From the NCBI GenBank assembly GCA_025964695.1, contig JAOPYK010000255.1, positions 1 to 64,000 on the forward strand: a stretch of DNA of 64,000 nucleotides. The letters run 5' to 3'. Below are positions 32,697-41,078 of this stretch, in pieces. The stretch is from Streptosporangiaceae bacterium. GTDB lineage: Bacteria; Actinomycetota; Actinomycetes; Streptosporangiales; Streptosporangiaceae. Position numbers and translations under genes: made by a program. The notes under the pieces were generated by a model. It did not search any database and was not told the origin of the DNA. It was given only the letters and a program-made list of their open reading frames with translations. Numbering within the stretch: position 1 is the first letter of the stretch; each line of letters starts with the position of its first letter.

Positions 32697-33677
32697 CTAC
32701 GATGGCAGCGCCTCGGCAAGGCACGCCGCGTGCTCGTCCGACCGGCCGAAGCAGGTTTCCAGCAGCCACGCCCGCTTCAGGAAGAGATGGGCCAGGACCT
32801 CCCAGGTGAAGCCCATCCCGCCGTGCACCTGCACACAGCAGCGACCGCCCGCCGTCGCCGCGTCGTCGGCCAGGATCTTCGCCGCCGAGACCGCCTCGCC
32901 GGGATCACCAGCCTGCGGGTCATCGATCGTCAGCGCCGCCACCAGGACCGCCGCCCTGGCCAGGTCGACCCGTACCAGCGACTCGGCCAGCAGGTGCTTG
33001 ACCGCCTGGAACGATCCGATCACCCGGCCGAACTGGGTGCGTTCCTTCGCGTAGCGAACGGCCAGGTCGAGGCCGCCTTGGGCCACCCCCACCTGCAAGG
33101 CCGAGGTGAGCGCGGCGCCATGCAGTCGCCAGCGGGCCGCGTCGTCGGCGGAGCCGATCCGCTCCCCGCGAGCCTCGGCCTCGGGTCCGGCCGTGACGTG
33201 GGAGACCGGGGTCAGCGGGTCGAGCGGGATCGCGGCGGGGGTCGCGGTGAGCCGGCCCGCGGGCAGCAGGTACAGGCCGTCGTCGCCGGCCACCACGACG
33301 TGGGTCGCCGACGCCAGATGCTCGACGACCAGGACCGGCTCCCTGGTGTCGAGCATGGTGACGACGGCACCGCCGTCCTCGGCGCCGGGGACCACCCCGG
33401 CGGCCAGGAAGGTGGCCACCAGTGGACCTGGCACGAGGGCCCGGCCGAGCTCCTCGAAGACGATGACGGCGTCGGCCAGGCCTAGGCCCATGCCGCCGCC
33501 CGGCTCGGGCAGCGTCAGGCCGAAGATCCCCATCTCGGCGAGAGCCCGCCAGTCCTTGCGGTCGACGGTGGCGTCGTCGGTGGCCGAGCGCAGCCGGTCG
33601 GGCGTCCAGGTGTCCTGGAGGTAGTCGCGCAGGCCTGCCTGCAGGTCGCGCTGGTCGGCGCTCAGCGTGAGGTCCAC
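32697..33677 (-). CDS. Acyl-CoA dehydrogenase, small subunit-like
   Basis: A 326-residue acyl-CoA dehydrogenase-like protein shorter than classical members. The N-terminal helical domain (LSADQRDLQAGLRDYLQDTW) and C-terminal helices (RYAKERTQFGRVIGSFQAVK, VQVHGGMGFTWEVLAHLFLK) are kept. The middle beta domain is reduced and the EGT catalytic motif is missing. It overlaps the larger dehydrogenase gene by 16 bp. Such overlapping pairs form alpha2beta2 enzymes (FadE28-FadE29 and ChsE1-ChsE2 of cholesterol catabolism) acting on bulky acyl-CoAs. A heteromer is inferred. Confidence 0.82.
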   Translation of the reverse strand: MDLTLSADQRDLQAGLRDYLQDTWTPDRLRSATDDATVDRKDWRALAEMGIFGLTLPEPGGGMGLGLADAVIVFEELGRALVPGPLVATFLAAGVVPGAEDGGAVVTMLDTREPVLVVEHLASATHVVVAGDDGLYLLPAGRLTATPAAIPLDPLTPVSHVTAGPEAEARGERIGSADDAARWRLHGAALTSALQVGVAQGGLDLAVRYAKERTQFGRVIGSFQAVKHLLAESLVRVDLARAAVLVAALTIDDPQAGDPGEAVSAAKILADDAATAGGRCCVQVHGGMGFTWEVLAHLFLKRAWLLETCFGRSDEHAACLAEALPS

Positions 33678-34876
33678 CGGGGCTCCTTGGGCAGGCCGAG
33701 GGCGCGCTCGGCGAGGATGTTCTTCTGGATCTGCGAGGTGCCTGCGGCGATCGTGAACGACAGCGTGTTGACCCGGTCCTCGATGATCCGCCCGTTCCCA
33801 GGACCGGCGAGGCCGGGCAGGTCGCTCATCGCCAGGGACGCCCGGCCGAGCACGTGCGCGGCCAGATCGGCGATGCGCTGGCGGCTCTCGGTGAAGCGCA
33901 GCTTGAAGACCGACGCGCCCTGGACCGGGATCACGCCCGCCGACGCCTCAGAGACGTTCTTGCGGATGAGCGACCACAGGCCGCTGACCTCGGCGGTGAG
34001 TCGGCCCACGTCCCGGCGGAGCGCCGCGTCGTCCCAGAGCGTCCCGCCGCCCGGGAGCCTGACGGAGCGGGCGATGGCGGCGGTCTCCTCGAGAATGTTG
34101 CGCGACTCGATGACGTCACCGATGAAGGCGGTGCCGCGCTCGAAGGAGAACGTCACCATGGCCACCCGCCAGCCGTCGTTCTCGGCTCCCACCAGGGCCG
34201 TGACCGGTACCCGTACATCGTCGAGGATCAGCTCACTGAACTCGCTGCTGCCGACGGCGGTGCGCAGCGGCCGTACCTGCACCCCGTGCGCGTCCATGGG
34301 CAGGATCAGCCAGGTGATCCCCTTGTGCTCGGCTGCGTCCGGGTCGGTGCGTACGAGCAGTTCACAGTAGTCGGCGACCTCTGCGTGCGAAGTCCACACC
34401 TTGCGGCCGTTGAGAACGTAGTGGTCGCCGTCCCGTACGGCGGTCGTCCGCAGGGCGGCCAAATCCGAGCCGGCGTCGGGCTCGGAGAAGCCCTGGCACC
34501 ACACCTCCTCGCCGCGCAGGATCCGGGGCAGATGGCGGGCGCGCTGCTCCTCGGTGCCCTCGACGATGAGCGTCGGCCCGGCGTGCAGCAGACCGACGAA
34601 ATTGGCGCCGACGTACGGAGCGCGGGCCCGCGCCGTCTCCTCCAGAAAGATCAGCTGCTCGGTGGGCGATGCACCCAGCCCGCCATGCTCGGCCGGCCAG
34701 TCGACACCGGCGTAGCCGGCGTCGAACAGCAGACGTTGCCAGGCCGTGTCATAGCGACGCCGGGCGGGCCAGTCATCCCGATCCGGCTTGGCAGGCAGAG
34801 TCGGCAGGACGTCGGCCTGCCAGGCCCGCAGGCGGTCCCGAAAGGCCAGCTCTTGATCGGTAAGGCGCAGGTCCAC
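33662..34876 (-). CDS. Acyl-CoA dehydrogenase, large subunit-like
   Basis: A 404-residue dehydrogenase: YAGVDWPAEHGGLGASPTEQ, WCQGFSEPDAGSDLAALRT, GRKVWTSHAEVADYCELLVR, TFSFERGTAFIGDVIESRN and the C-terminal SFTIAAGTSQIQKNILAER. The last motif has Ala-Gly-Thr where classical enzymes have Glu-Gly-Thr. The GTG at 34876 is chosen for conserved VDLRLTDQEL. The next gene starts inside its 3' end (16-bp overlap), typical of two-subunit enzymes for cyclic or side-chain acyl-CoAs. Confidence 0.85.
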   Translation of the reverse strand: MDLRLTDQELAFRDRLRAWQADVLPTLPAKPDRDDWPARRRYDTAWQRLLFDAGYAGVDWPAEHGGLGASPTEQLIFLEETARARAPYVGANFVGLLHAGPTLIVEGTEEQRARHLPRILRGEEVWCQGFSEPDAGSDLAALRTTAVRDGDHYVLNGRKVWTSHAEVADYCELLVRTDPDAAEHKGITWLILPMDAHGVQVRPLRTAVGSSEFSELILDDVRVPVTALVGAENDGWRVAMVTFSFERGTAFIGDVIESRNILEETAAIARSVRLPGGGTLWDDAALRRDVGRLTAEVSGLWSLIRKNVSEASAGVIPVQGASVFKLRFTESRQRIADLAAHVLGRASLAMSDLPGLAGPGNGRIIEDRVNTLSFTIAAGTSQIQKNILAERALGLPKEPRWTSR

Positions 34877-34959
34877 AGTGGCTCCTGGGCGTCGAACAGC
34901 ACGCACGCGTGCCGTCACTTTACAGATGATCGGTTATACGTCCGTGCTCCCGGAACGCC

Positions 34960-35793
34960 TCACCAGCCTCGGAACACCGGCTTGCGCCGCTCCACGAAGG
35001 CGCGGACACCCTCATGGCCGTCGGCAGTGGTCATGTTGATCTCCGCGACCATGGCCTCCTCGGCCAGCGATGTGGACCGGTCGCCGTCCATTGACCGGTT
35101 GATCAGCCGCTTGCCCAGGCCGAGCGCGACCGTGGGCCCGGCCGCCAGCCGCGCGGCCCAGCCCACCGCGGTCGCGCGCAGCTCTCCGGCGGCCACGACC
35201 CGGTTGACCAGGCCCATGCGATACGCCTCGGCCGCGGGCAGGTCGTCACCGAAGAAGACCAGTTCCTTGGCCCGCTGCGGCCCGATCAGACGGGCGAGCA
35301 GATAGGCGCCACCGCCGTCGACGACCAGGCCGCGCCGGACGAACACCTCGATGAACTTGGCCGAATCCGCAGCCAGCACCAGGTCACAGGCGTAAGCCAG
35401 ATGACAGCCGATGCCCGCGGCCGTACCGTTGACCGCGGCGATGACCGGCTTCTCGCAGTCGAGCACGGCGGCGATGAGCCGCTGCGCACCGCCCGCGATG
35501 GCGCGGGCCACCGAGCCCGCCGGCCGCTCGGGCGCGCCCTCCCGCAAGGGGGTGGCCGGGACCTTGGGGTCGCTCAGATCGGCGCCCGTGCAAAAGTGCC
35601 GCTGCCCCGCACCCGTCAGGACGACCGCCCGGATGCGCTGGTCGGCGCTCGCCTCATCGAGCAGGGCGATGAGGCGTTCCCGCTGTCCGCTCGTGATGGC
35701 GTTGCCGGCCTGTGGCCGGTTCAGCGTCAGCCACGCGACGCCTTCCGGGCTGACCTCCCACAGGAGATCGTCAGTGGAGGGCTGATCAGGCAC
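34960..35793 (-). CDS. Enoyl-CoA hydratase/isomerase, isomerase-type site
   Basis: A 277-residue crotonase-family protein: NRPQAGNAITSGQRERLIAL, RHFCTGADLSD (oxyanion), AAVNGTAAGIGCHLAYACDL, FVRRGLVVDGGGAYLLARLI. The two hydratase Glu positions are replaced, while the Asp in VVDGG matches PaaG-type isomerases. So double-bond or ring isomerisation is more likely than hydration. The GTG at 35793 has AAAGGCGG upstream; a longer frame from 35838 lacks one. It is divergent from the NIPSNAP-like gene. Confidence 0.82.
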   Translation of the reverse strand: MPDQPSTDDLLWEVSPEGVAWLTLNRPQAGNAITSGQRERLIALLDEASADQRIRAVVLTGAGQRHFCTGADLSDPKVPATPLREGAPERPAGSVARAIAGGAQRLIAAVLDCEKPVIAAVNGTAAGIGCHLAYACDLVLAADSAKFIEVFVRRGLVVDGGGAYLLARLIGPQRAKELVFFGDDLPAAEAYRMGLVNRVVAAGELRATAVGWAARLAAGPTVALGLGKRLINRSMDGDRSTSLAEEAMVAEINMTTADGHEGVRAFVERRKPVFRGW

Positions 35794-35862
35794 AAGCCGT
35801 ACCGCCTTTCGTCCGGACACCGCCGGGAGCAAAGCCATGAGCAGCTAACCAACAAGCAGTGT

Positions 35863-35880
35863 AGATTGTATAAAACATTA
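35863..35880. promoter_or_regulatory. AT-rich island in divergent promoter
   Basis: AGATTGTATAAAACATTA between the isomerase-type crotonase and the NIPSNAP-like gene. It carries TGTATAAAACA and shares its first bases with the island at 39459. Confidence 0.65.
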
Positions 35881-35918
35881 CCAGGCGCGAGAGACGACCT
35901 GACGGCGAGAGGCGAGCG

Positions 35919-36647
35919 GTGAACGGCAAGGTCTACATCCACGAGTTCATCACCATCACCAAGCAGAACCGCGCACGGTACATGCACCACATGACCGCCA
36001 ACTGGAGCCCGATCGCCCAGGAACAACGCCACCAGCTCTGCTACGGCGTCTGGGGAGTCGCCGGCTCCACCGGACACTGGCCGCAGGTGGTGAACATCTG
36101 GGAGGAGGACGGGTTCGAGGGGCTGGCCACGTCCTTCCGGCTCGAATTCGGCAACACCACCTTGCAGGATCCTGCGCTGGAGAAGTGGTGGGCGGCCGCC
36201 GCAGACCTGCGGTCGGGCGGGTTCGACCGGCTGCTCGTGCCGCATCCGGACACCCTGACCATCGAGGAGCTGTGCAAGGAGGAGGCCGGCGGCGAGGTGT
36301 ACGCCCACGAGCTGATCAAGGTCAGCCCCGGTTCGGCCCAGCGGTTCCTCGACGCGGTGATGGAGGAGGCCGCAGACGTCCACGGCCGCTCGAGCTGGCG
36401 GCTCGCCGGAGCCTGGTGGACGGCGATGCACAATGGCCAGGAGTGCCTGCTGCTCTGGAGCATCCCGACCTGGGAGGCCTGGGCGGAGGTCGAGCGGAAC
36501 ATCTCGCGCGGCCGCGACGGACTGCTCTCCCGCAGCTCCGTGCTCATCCGCGAGCGCGAGCGGATCCTGCTCGTCGACTCGCCGCTCTCTCCCTTCCGCA
36601 CCGGTCGCCAGCCCTCCCGCGACGATCGCACCGACTGGGAGGACTGA
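35919..36647 (+). CDS. Tandem NIPSNAP/dimeric-barrel-like protein
   Basis: A 242-residue protein with two similar alpha/beta repeats: VYIHEFITITKQNRARYMHH followed by WPQVVNIWEEDGFEGLA (about 4-90), and VYAHELIKVSPGSAQRFLDA followed by ECLLLWSIPTWEAWAEVE (about 125-205). The pattern resembles NIPSNAP/EthD-type dimeric alpha-beta barrels, which are often found in aromatic and steroid degradation clusters without an assigned reaction. The GTG at 35919 follows GAGAGGCGAG. It is divergent from an enoyl-CoA isomerase across an AT-rich island. Confidence 0.65.
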   Translation: MNGKVYIHEFITITKQNRARYMHHMTANWSPIAQEQRHQLCYGVWGVAGSTGHWPQVVNIWEEDGFEGLATSFRLEFGNTTLQDPALEKWWAAAADLRSGGFDRLLVPHPDTLTIEELCKEEAGGEVYAHELIKVSPGSAQRFLDAVMEEAADVHGRSSWRLAGAWWTAMHNGQECLLLWSIPTWEAWAEVERNISRGRDGLLSRSSVLIRERERILLVDSPLSPFRTGRQPSRDDRTDWED

Positions 36648-36854
36648 TCCCGCTCACGTTGCCGTCCACAACGATGTCGGCGTGCGCGAGGACGGACACG
36701 ACCGGGACAGGCGCGGAGACCTGGCGGACCATCGGAACACTCAGACGAGACGTCCAACGCTCCCAGCGCGGCGTACGAACCCGGCGAACTGCTCGGGGTG
36801 GCTGACGTGCACCCGCACCTCAATGATCGTCGAGCGCCCTGCGCGCCGGCCGGG

Positions 36855-38051
36855 TCAGCCCCTTTCGGTGCCCACTATCGACACGAAGCTCACCATCTCC
36901 CCCGGATAGCCGCCCAGGTTGTGGATCAGCGCCAGCGAGCGGGACCCGTACGTGGAGATTCTCCGCTCGGCCGGGGCCTCCCCGCGCAGCTGCAGCCAGG
37001 CCTCGAACATCATCCGCAGCCCGGACGCCCCCACCGGGTGGCCGAAGGACTTGAGCCCGCCGTCGGGATTGACGGGCAACGCGCCCTCCAGGTCGTACCC
37101 GCCCGCGAGTACCTCCTTCCACGCCGTACCTCGCCCGGCGAAGCCCAGGTCCTCCATCAGCACCAGCTCGGTGGGGGTGAAGCAGTCGTGCACCTCGGCC
37201 ATGGCCAGTTCGTCGCGAGGTGAAGTGATGCCCGCCTGGGCGTAGGCATCGGCCGCCGAGGCCACCACCTCGGGGAAGGTGGTGTAGTCGTAGTCGGGGT
37301 CGGTGAGCCCGCCGCCATCGCCGGCCACCAACGACAGCGCCTTGATGAACAGCGGCCGGTCGGTGTACCTGTGGGCGTCCTCCGCCCGCACCACGATCGC
37401 CGCGGCCGATCCGTCGGCGACACCGGCACAGTCGAACACCGACAGTTCGCCGGCCACCGCGGGCATCGCGGACAGCCGTTCCACCGACATCTCCTTGCGG
37501 AACTGGGCCCGCGGGTTGCGCGCACCGTTGGCATGGTTCTTGGACGCTATGCGCGACAGCACGGTGCGCACCTGCGTCCCGGCCACCCCGTACTTGGCCG
37601 CATACGCCGGAGCGACCATGGAGAACATCGCGGCCGCGGTGAGCGTGCGCTGGGTACCGTCACCTGGGATCGGCACTGCGTTCAGCCCCTGATATCCCGC
37701 GTCCTTCACCTTCTCCACCCCGACCGCCATGGCGATGTCGTACGCGCCACTGGCCACCGCGTAGGCCGCCTGCCGCAGTGCCTCCGAGCCGGTGGCGCAG
37801 AAGTTCTCCACCCGGCTGACGGGCTTGCCCTGTAGCCGCAGCGGCTTGGACAGGGTCAGCCCGCTCATCCCGGACTGGGCCGTGCCCAGCCAGTAGGCGT
37901 CGACCTGTTCCTTGGTAACGCCCGCCGACGCGAACGTCTCCGTGGTCGCGGCGAGCAGCAGCTCGTCGACGCCCTGGTCCCAGTGCTCGGCGAACCGGGT
38001 GCAGCCCATCCCGACGATGGCCACCCGGTCCTTGATTCCATGCGAACCCAC
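36855..38051 (-). CDS. SCP-x-type thiolase (second)
   Basis: A 398-residue lipid-transfer-type thiolase: RVENFCATGSEALRQAAYAV (nucleophile Cys), DGSAAAIVV, MAEVHDCFTPTELVLME (HDCF) and NPDGGLKSFGHPVGASGLRM (final His). All catalytic elements are intact. The ATG at 38051 is 1 bp from the stop of the HMGS-DUF35 fusion, so the two are coupled. This parallels the DUF35-thiolase pairs at 18 kb and 22 kb. It would cleave a beta-ketoacyl-CoA in the pathway. Confidence 0.88.
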   Translation of the reverse strand: MGSHGIKDRVAIVGMGCTRFAEHWDQGVDELLLAATTETFASAGVTKEQVDAYWLGTAQSGMSGLTLSKPLRLQGKPVSRVENFCATGSEALRQAAYAVASGAYDIAMAVGVEKVKDAGYQGLNAVPIPGDGTQRTLTAAAMFSMVAPAYAAKYGVAGTQVRTVLSRIASKNHANGARNPRAQFRKEMSVERLSAMPAVAGELSVFDCAGVADGSAAAIVVRAEDAHRYTDRPLFIKALSLVAGDGGGLTDPDYDYTTFPEVVASAADAYAQAGITSPRDELAMAEVHDCFTPTELVLMEDLGFAGRGTAWKEVLAGGYDLEGALPVNPDGGLKSFGHPVGASGLRMMFEAWLQLRGEAPAERRISTYGSRSLALIHNLGGYPGEMVSFVSIVGTERG

Positions 38052-38052
38052 G

Positions 38053-39441
38053 TCAGCTCTCCTCGCCGCCCCGGACCGGCCGGGCCTTCCAGAAATAGTT
38101 GTGGATACCGTCCGCGGTGAACAGCCGGCGGAAGGTCATCTCGACCCGGCCGCCGATGGCCACCTCATCGGCGTCGACATCGGTGAGCTCGACCGGCAGC
38201 CGCCCGCCGCCGTCGAAGTCGACCACCGCGAAGACCAGGGGCGGGCTCGGCGAATAGGCCAGCCGGTCGGTGGTGAAGGTGACGATCGTGCCGAGCGCGT
38301 CGGCCATCGGATGCCGGAGCTCCTGCAGCGGGGACGGTGGCAGTTGCACGTTCCCGTCGGCGCCGGTGGAGCCGACGAAGCCGAACTTCCACTCGGCGTT
38401 GCGGTTGGCCGCCGACGACGACGTCCGGCCCGGCTCCGGGCGGCGTGGCGGCTCGACCGGCAGTAGCCCACGCCAGGCCAGATACCTGCCGTAGGACACG
38501 GGCGCCCCCGCCGCCGTCTGGGCGGCGACCGAGGAGGCGGGCCGATAGCCGGCGAGCGCTTCGGTGGTCCGCAGCACCACCACATCGGCGCCGTCGGACA
38601 GCGAGATCAGCACGATGAGCGCATTGGGCCGGGCGGTCTCCAGCGCGGCGGCCAGGAGCATCGCGGGTTGCGCCGCGCCGGTGTTCCCCACGGTCGCGTC
38701 CAGCCGGTCGGCCACCTTGCCTGCCTCGATCCCGGAGCGGGCGGCGACGGCCTTCGCCGCCCGTCCGTTCAGGCCCGCGACGATCAGCCGGTCCACATGG
38801 CCCGGCCCGGTGCCTGCCTCGTCCAGCGCGAGTTTGAGAGCCTCCGTGCCGAGAGCGGTGTAACGGGTCTCCCCGAACCGTTCCTCCCACGACCGGGCGA
38901 CGGGGGCTCCTGGGGTCCGCCACCGGTCGAGAAACTCCTCGGTGAGCGAGGTCCAGCCCAGCACCTCGGCGAGCACCGGCCCGTCGGCTTCGGAGCCGAC
39001 CAGCAGTGCCGCCGCGCCATCGCCGCCGGTGGCCTCGTCCGGCCCACCGGGCAGCCCGGTCCGCAGGTCACCGGCGACGACGAGAGACCCGCTGTCGCCC
39101 GCCAGGCCCGCGCGCAGCGCGCCGAGGGCGCCGCGCACCGAGCCGACCGCGTCATAGGCGGCGACCGTCCGGTCCAGCCGGAGCGCCGCGTGGACACCCG
39201 TGGCGTTGGTCCGGTCCAGATACGCCGGTTCCGTGGTGGCGAACCACAGCGACCGTACGGCCACCGGCGTCGTGCGCAGCGCCGCACGCGCGGCGGCCAC
39301 GCCCATCGTCGTGCTGTCCTCGTCGTAACAGGCCACCGTCCGGGTGCCCCTGCCTCCGCCGCCGCCCGCGACCGCCGCGATCGCGGCCCGGTCCAGCCGC
39401 CGGTAGGGCAGATGAACGCCCCACCCCAGGATTCCTCGCAT
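38053..39441 (-). CDS. HMG-CoA synthase-like/DUF35 fusion lacking catalytic and zinc Cys
   Basis: A 462-residue protein. Residues 1-300 have an HMG-CoA synthase/KAS III-like thiolase fold (MRGILGWGVHLPYRRLDRAA, EDSTTMGVAAARAALR, TVGNTGAAQPAMLLAAAL). Residues about 320-462 are a DUF35-like OB-fold (EWKFGFVGSTGADGNVQLPP, YSPSPPLVFAVVDFDGGGRL). The synthase nucleophile region reads DAVGSVRGALGAL with no Cys. None of the usual C-x2-C zinc-ribbon residues exist; the protein has a single Cys (VACYDED). It probably has a structural or acyl-CoA-presenting role for the thiolase 1 bp downstream. Confidence 0.78.
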   Translation of the reverse strand: MRGILGWGVHLPYRRLDRAAIAAVAGGGGGRGTRTVACYDEDSTTMGVAAARAALRTTPVAVRSLWFATTEPAYLDRTNATGVHAALRLDRTVAAYDAVGSVRGALGALRAGLAGDSGSLVVAGDLRTGLPGGPDEATGGDGAAALLVGSEADGPVLAEVLGWTSLTEEFLDRWRTPGAPVARSWEERFGETRYTALGTEALKLALDEAGTGPGHVDRLIVAGLNGRAAKAVAARSGIEAGKVADRLDATVGNTGAAQPAMLLAAALETARPNALIVLISLSDGADVVVLRTTEALAGYRPASSVAAQTAAGAPVSYGRYLAWRGLLPVEPPRRPEPGRTSSSAANRNAEWKFGFVGSTGADGNVQLPPSPLQELRHPMADALGTIVTFTTDRLAYSPSPPLVFAVVDFDGGGRLPVELTDVDADEVAIGGRVEMTFRRLFTADGIHNYFWKARPVRGGEES

Positions 39442-39458
39442 GCGGCCATCCTAGGCGC

Positions 39459-39480
39459 AGATTGCATAAAAGATATAATC
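39459..39480. promoter_or_regulatory. AT-rich island in divergent promoter
   Basis: AGATTGCATAAAAGATATAA plus TC, between the HMGS-DUF35 fusion and the CaiB gene. It shares AGATTGYATAAAA with the island at 35863. Confidence 0.68.
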
Positions 39481-39498
39481 CGCGTCTAGACTCGCGAC

Positions 39499-40740
39499 AT
39501 GAAACTGGGTGACATAGGGAACATCGCCGCAGTCGCCGGCGGCAAGCCGCTGGACGGGATCCGCATCCTCGCGCTGGAGCAGATGCAGGCCCTCCCTTTC
39601 GCGACGCAGCTGCTCGGGCGGCTGGGCGCCGACGTGGTGAAGGTGGAACCACCGAGCGGTGACTCCGGGCGCGGCTCGCTGCCGGCCATGACCGACCCCG
39701 AGGGCCGGTGGGTCGGCGCCACCTACCTGCGCAACAACCTGGGCAAGCGCAGCCTCTGCCTCGATCTCAAGGACCCCCGCGGGCGAGACCTGGTGCTGCG
39801 ACTGGCACCCCGCTTCGACGTGATCGCCGAGAACTCCAAGGCCGGTGCGATGGCCCGGCTCGGGCTCGGCTACGACGACATCGCCGCGGTGCACTCGGCC
39901 GGCATCTATGTCTCAGTATCAGGCTTCGGCAACACCGTGCCGACCCCGTACGACGGTTGGCCCGCGTTCGCCCCGGTAGTCGAGGCCATGTCGGGCATCT
40001 ACGAGATGAAGCGGAACGGCGACGATCCGCCGACGGTCTCCCCGGTTGGAGCACTCGGCGACATCGGCGCGGCGCTCTTCACCACCATCGGCATCCTCGC
40101 CGCGCTGAGGCACCGGGAAACGACCGGCCAGGGACAGTACGTCGACATCGCGATGTTCGACACACTGATCGCGATGACGGACATCGTCACCAACCTCTGG
40201 TCCATGGGGCTACGCGGCGGCAACATGGGACCGCTCATCCTGCACGGTTTCCGGGCCGGGGACGGCTGGTTCGTGGTGCAAGTGGCCCGGGAGAACCATT
40301 TCGCCAAACTGGTCGGCCTGGTCGGCCATCCGGAGTGGGCGTGGGACGAACGGTTCGCCACCCGGCAGGGCTGGGTCGACCACCTCGAAGGGGTGCTGCG
40401 ACCCGCAATCGAAGGCTGGGCTGCGGACAAGAGCAAGGTGGAGGCCTGCCTCGCCCTGGCCTCGGTCGGCGTCGCCGCCGGACCGTGCCTGGACGCCGGA
40501 GACCTCGTGGCCGACGAGCATGTCGCGGCCCGCAACATGCTCGTAGAGCTGCCCCGGACCGACGGCGTGGAACAGCCGGTGCTGGTCCCCGGCAACCCGG
40601 TGAAGCTGAGCGCGGTCGCCGAGGGCCCGGAGACCCGGGTGCCGTGGCTGGGCGAGCACAGTGACCAGATCCTCCTCGACGAGCTGGGCATCACCGCCGA
40701 GGAGATCCAGACGCTGCGAGCCGACGGGGTACTCGGTTGA
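39499..40740 (+). CDS. CaiB/BaiF (type III) CoA-transferase
   Basis: A 413-residue family III CoA-transferase: GIRILALEQMQALPFATQLL, LGADVVKVEPPSGDSGR, LRNNLGKRSLCLDLKDPRGR, GALGDIGAALFTTIGILAAL with the catalytic Asp, and a C-terminal PWLGEHSDQIL. These enzymes move CoA between acyl-CoA and a free acid, or racemise 2-methylacyl-CoA. The ATG at 39499 starts MKLGDIGN, only 18 bp after the AT island, so the leader may be very short. Confidence 0.87.
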   Translation: MKLGDIGNIAAVAGGKPLDGIRILALEQMQALPFATQLLGRLGADVVKVEPPSGDSGRGSLPAMTDPEGRWVGATYLRNNLGKRSLCLDLKDPRGRDLVLRLAPRFDVIAENSKAGAMARLGLGYDDIAAVHSAGIYVSVSGFGNTVPTPYDGWPAFAPVVEAMSGIYEMKRNGDDPPTVSPVGALGDIGAALFTTIGILAALRHRETTGQGQYVDIAMFDTLIAMTDIVTNLWSMGLRGGNMGPLILHGFRAGDGWFVVQVARENHFAKLVGLVGHPEWAWDERFATRQGWVDHLEGVLRPAIEGWAADKSKVEACLALASVGVAAGPCLDAGDLVADEHVAARNMLVELPRTDGVEQPVLVPGNPVKLSAVAEGPETRVPWLGEHSDQILLDELGITAEEIQTLRADGVLG

Positions 40741-40796
40741 CCTCCGCCGCCCAGGAATGCCGTGATGACGCGATCAATCGACCAGCGATCGTCTGA

Positions 40797-41035
40797 TCAC
40801 GACGGGTGGGGGCGACCGCCGCTGCGCGCGCGCTCGGCCATCCGGGCGAGGCCCTCGCGGCCGAGCAGCACGAACTCTCCGGCCGCCTCCACCGTGACGC
40901 GGTCACGCTGGATCAACCGGCCGACGGTCCGCAGCCGCTTGCCCTCCTGGCCCCCCCACCCGGCCTTCGAACAGACATGGCTCGTACAGGGCAGTCGGGC
41001 GACGATAGGTGATCTCCAGCTTGGCGGTCGCGGCC
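40797..41035 (-). pseudogene. 4HBT-type thioesterase remnant, frameshifted
   Basis: The reverse strand encodes LEITYRRPTALYEPCLFEGR in one frame and, after a slip in a G-run near 40960, RLRTVGRLIQRDRVTVEAAG followed by EFVLLG in another. Joined, they match the last strands of a hot-dog acyl-CoA thioesterase. The N-terminal half is missing. It lies just downstream of the crotonase gene at 41079. Confidence 0.6.
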
Positions 41036-41078
41036 GTTGCCGCCGGAACCTCACGTGGACCATCGGCCGAAGTATCCG

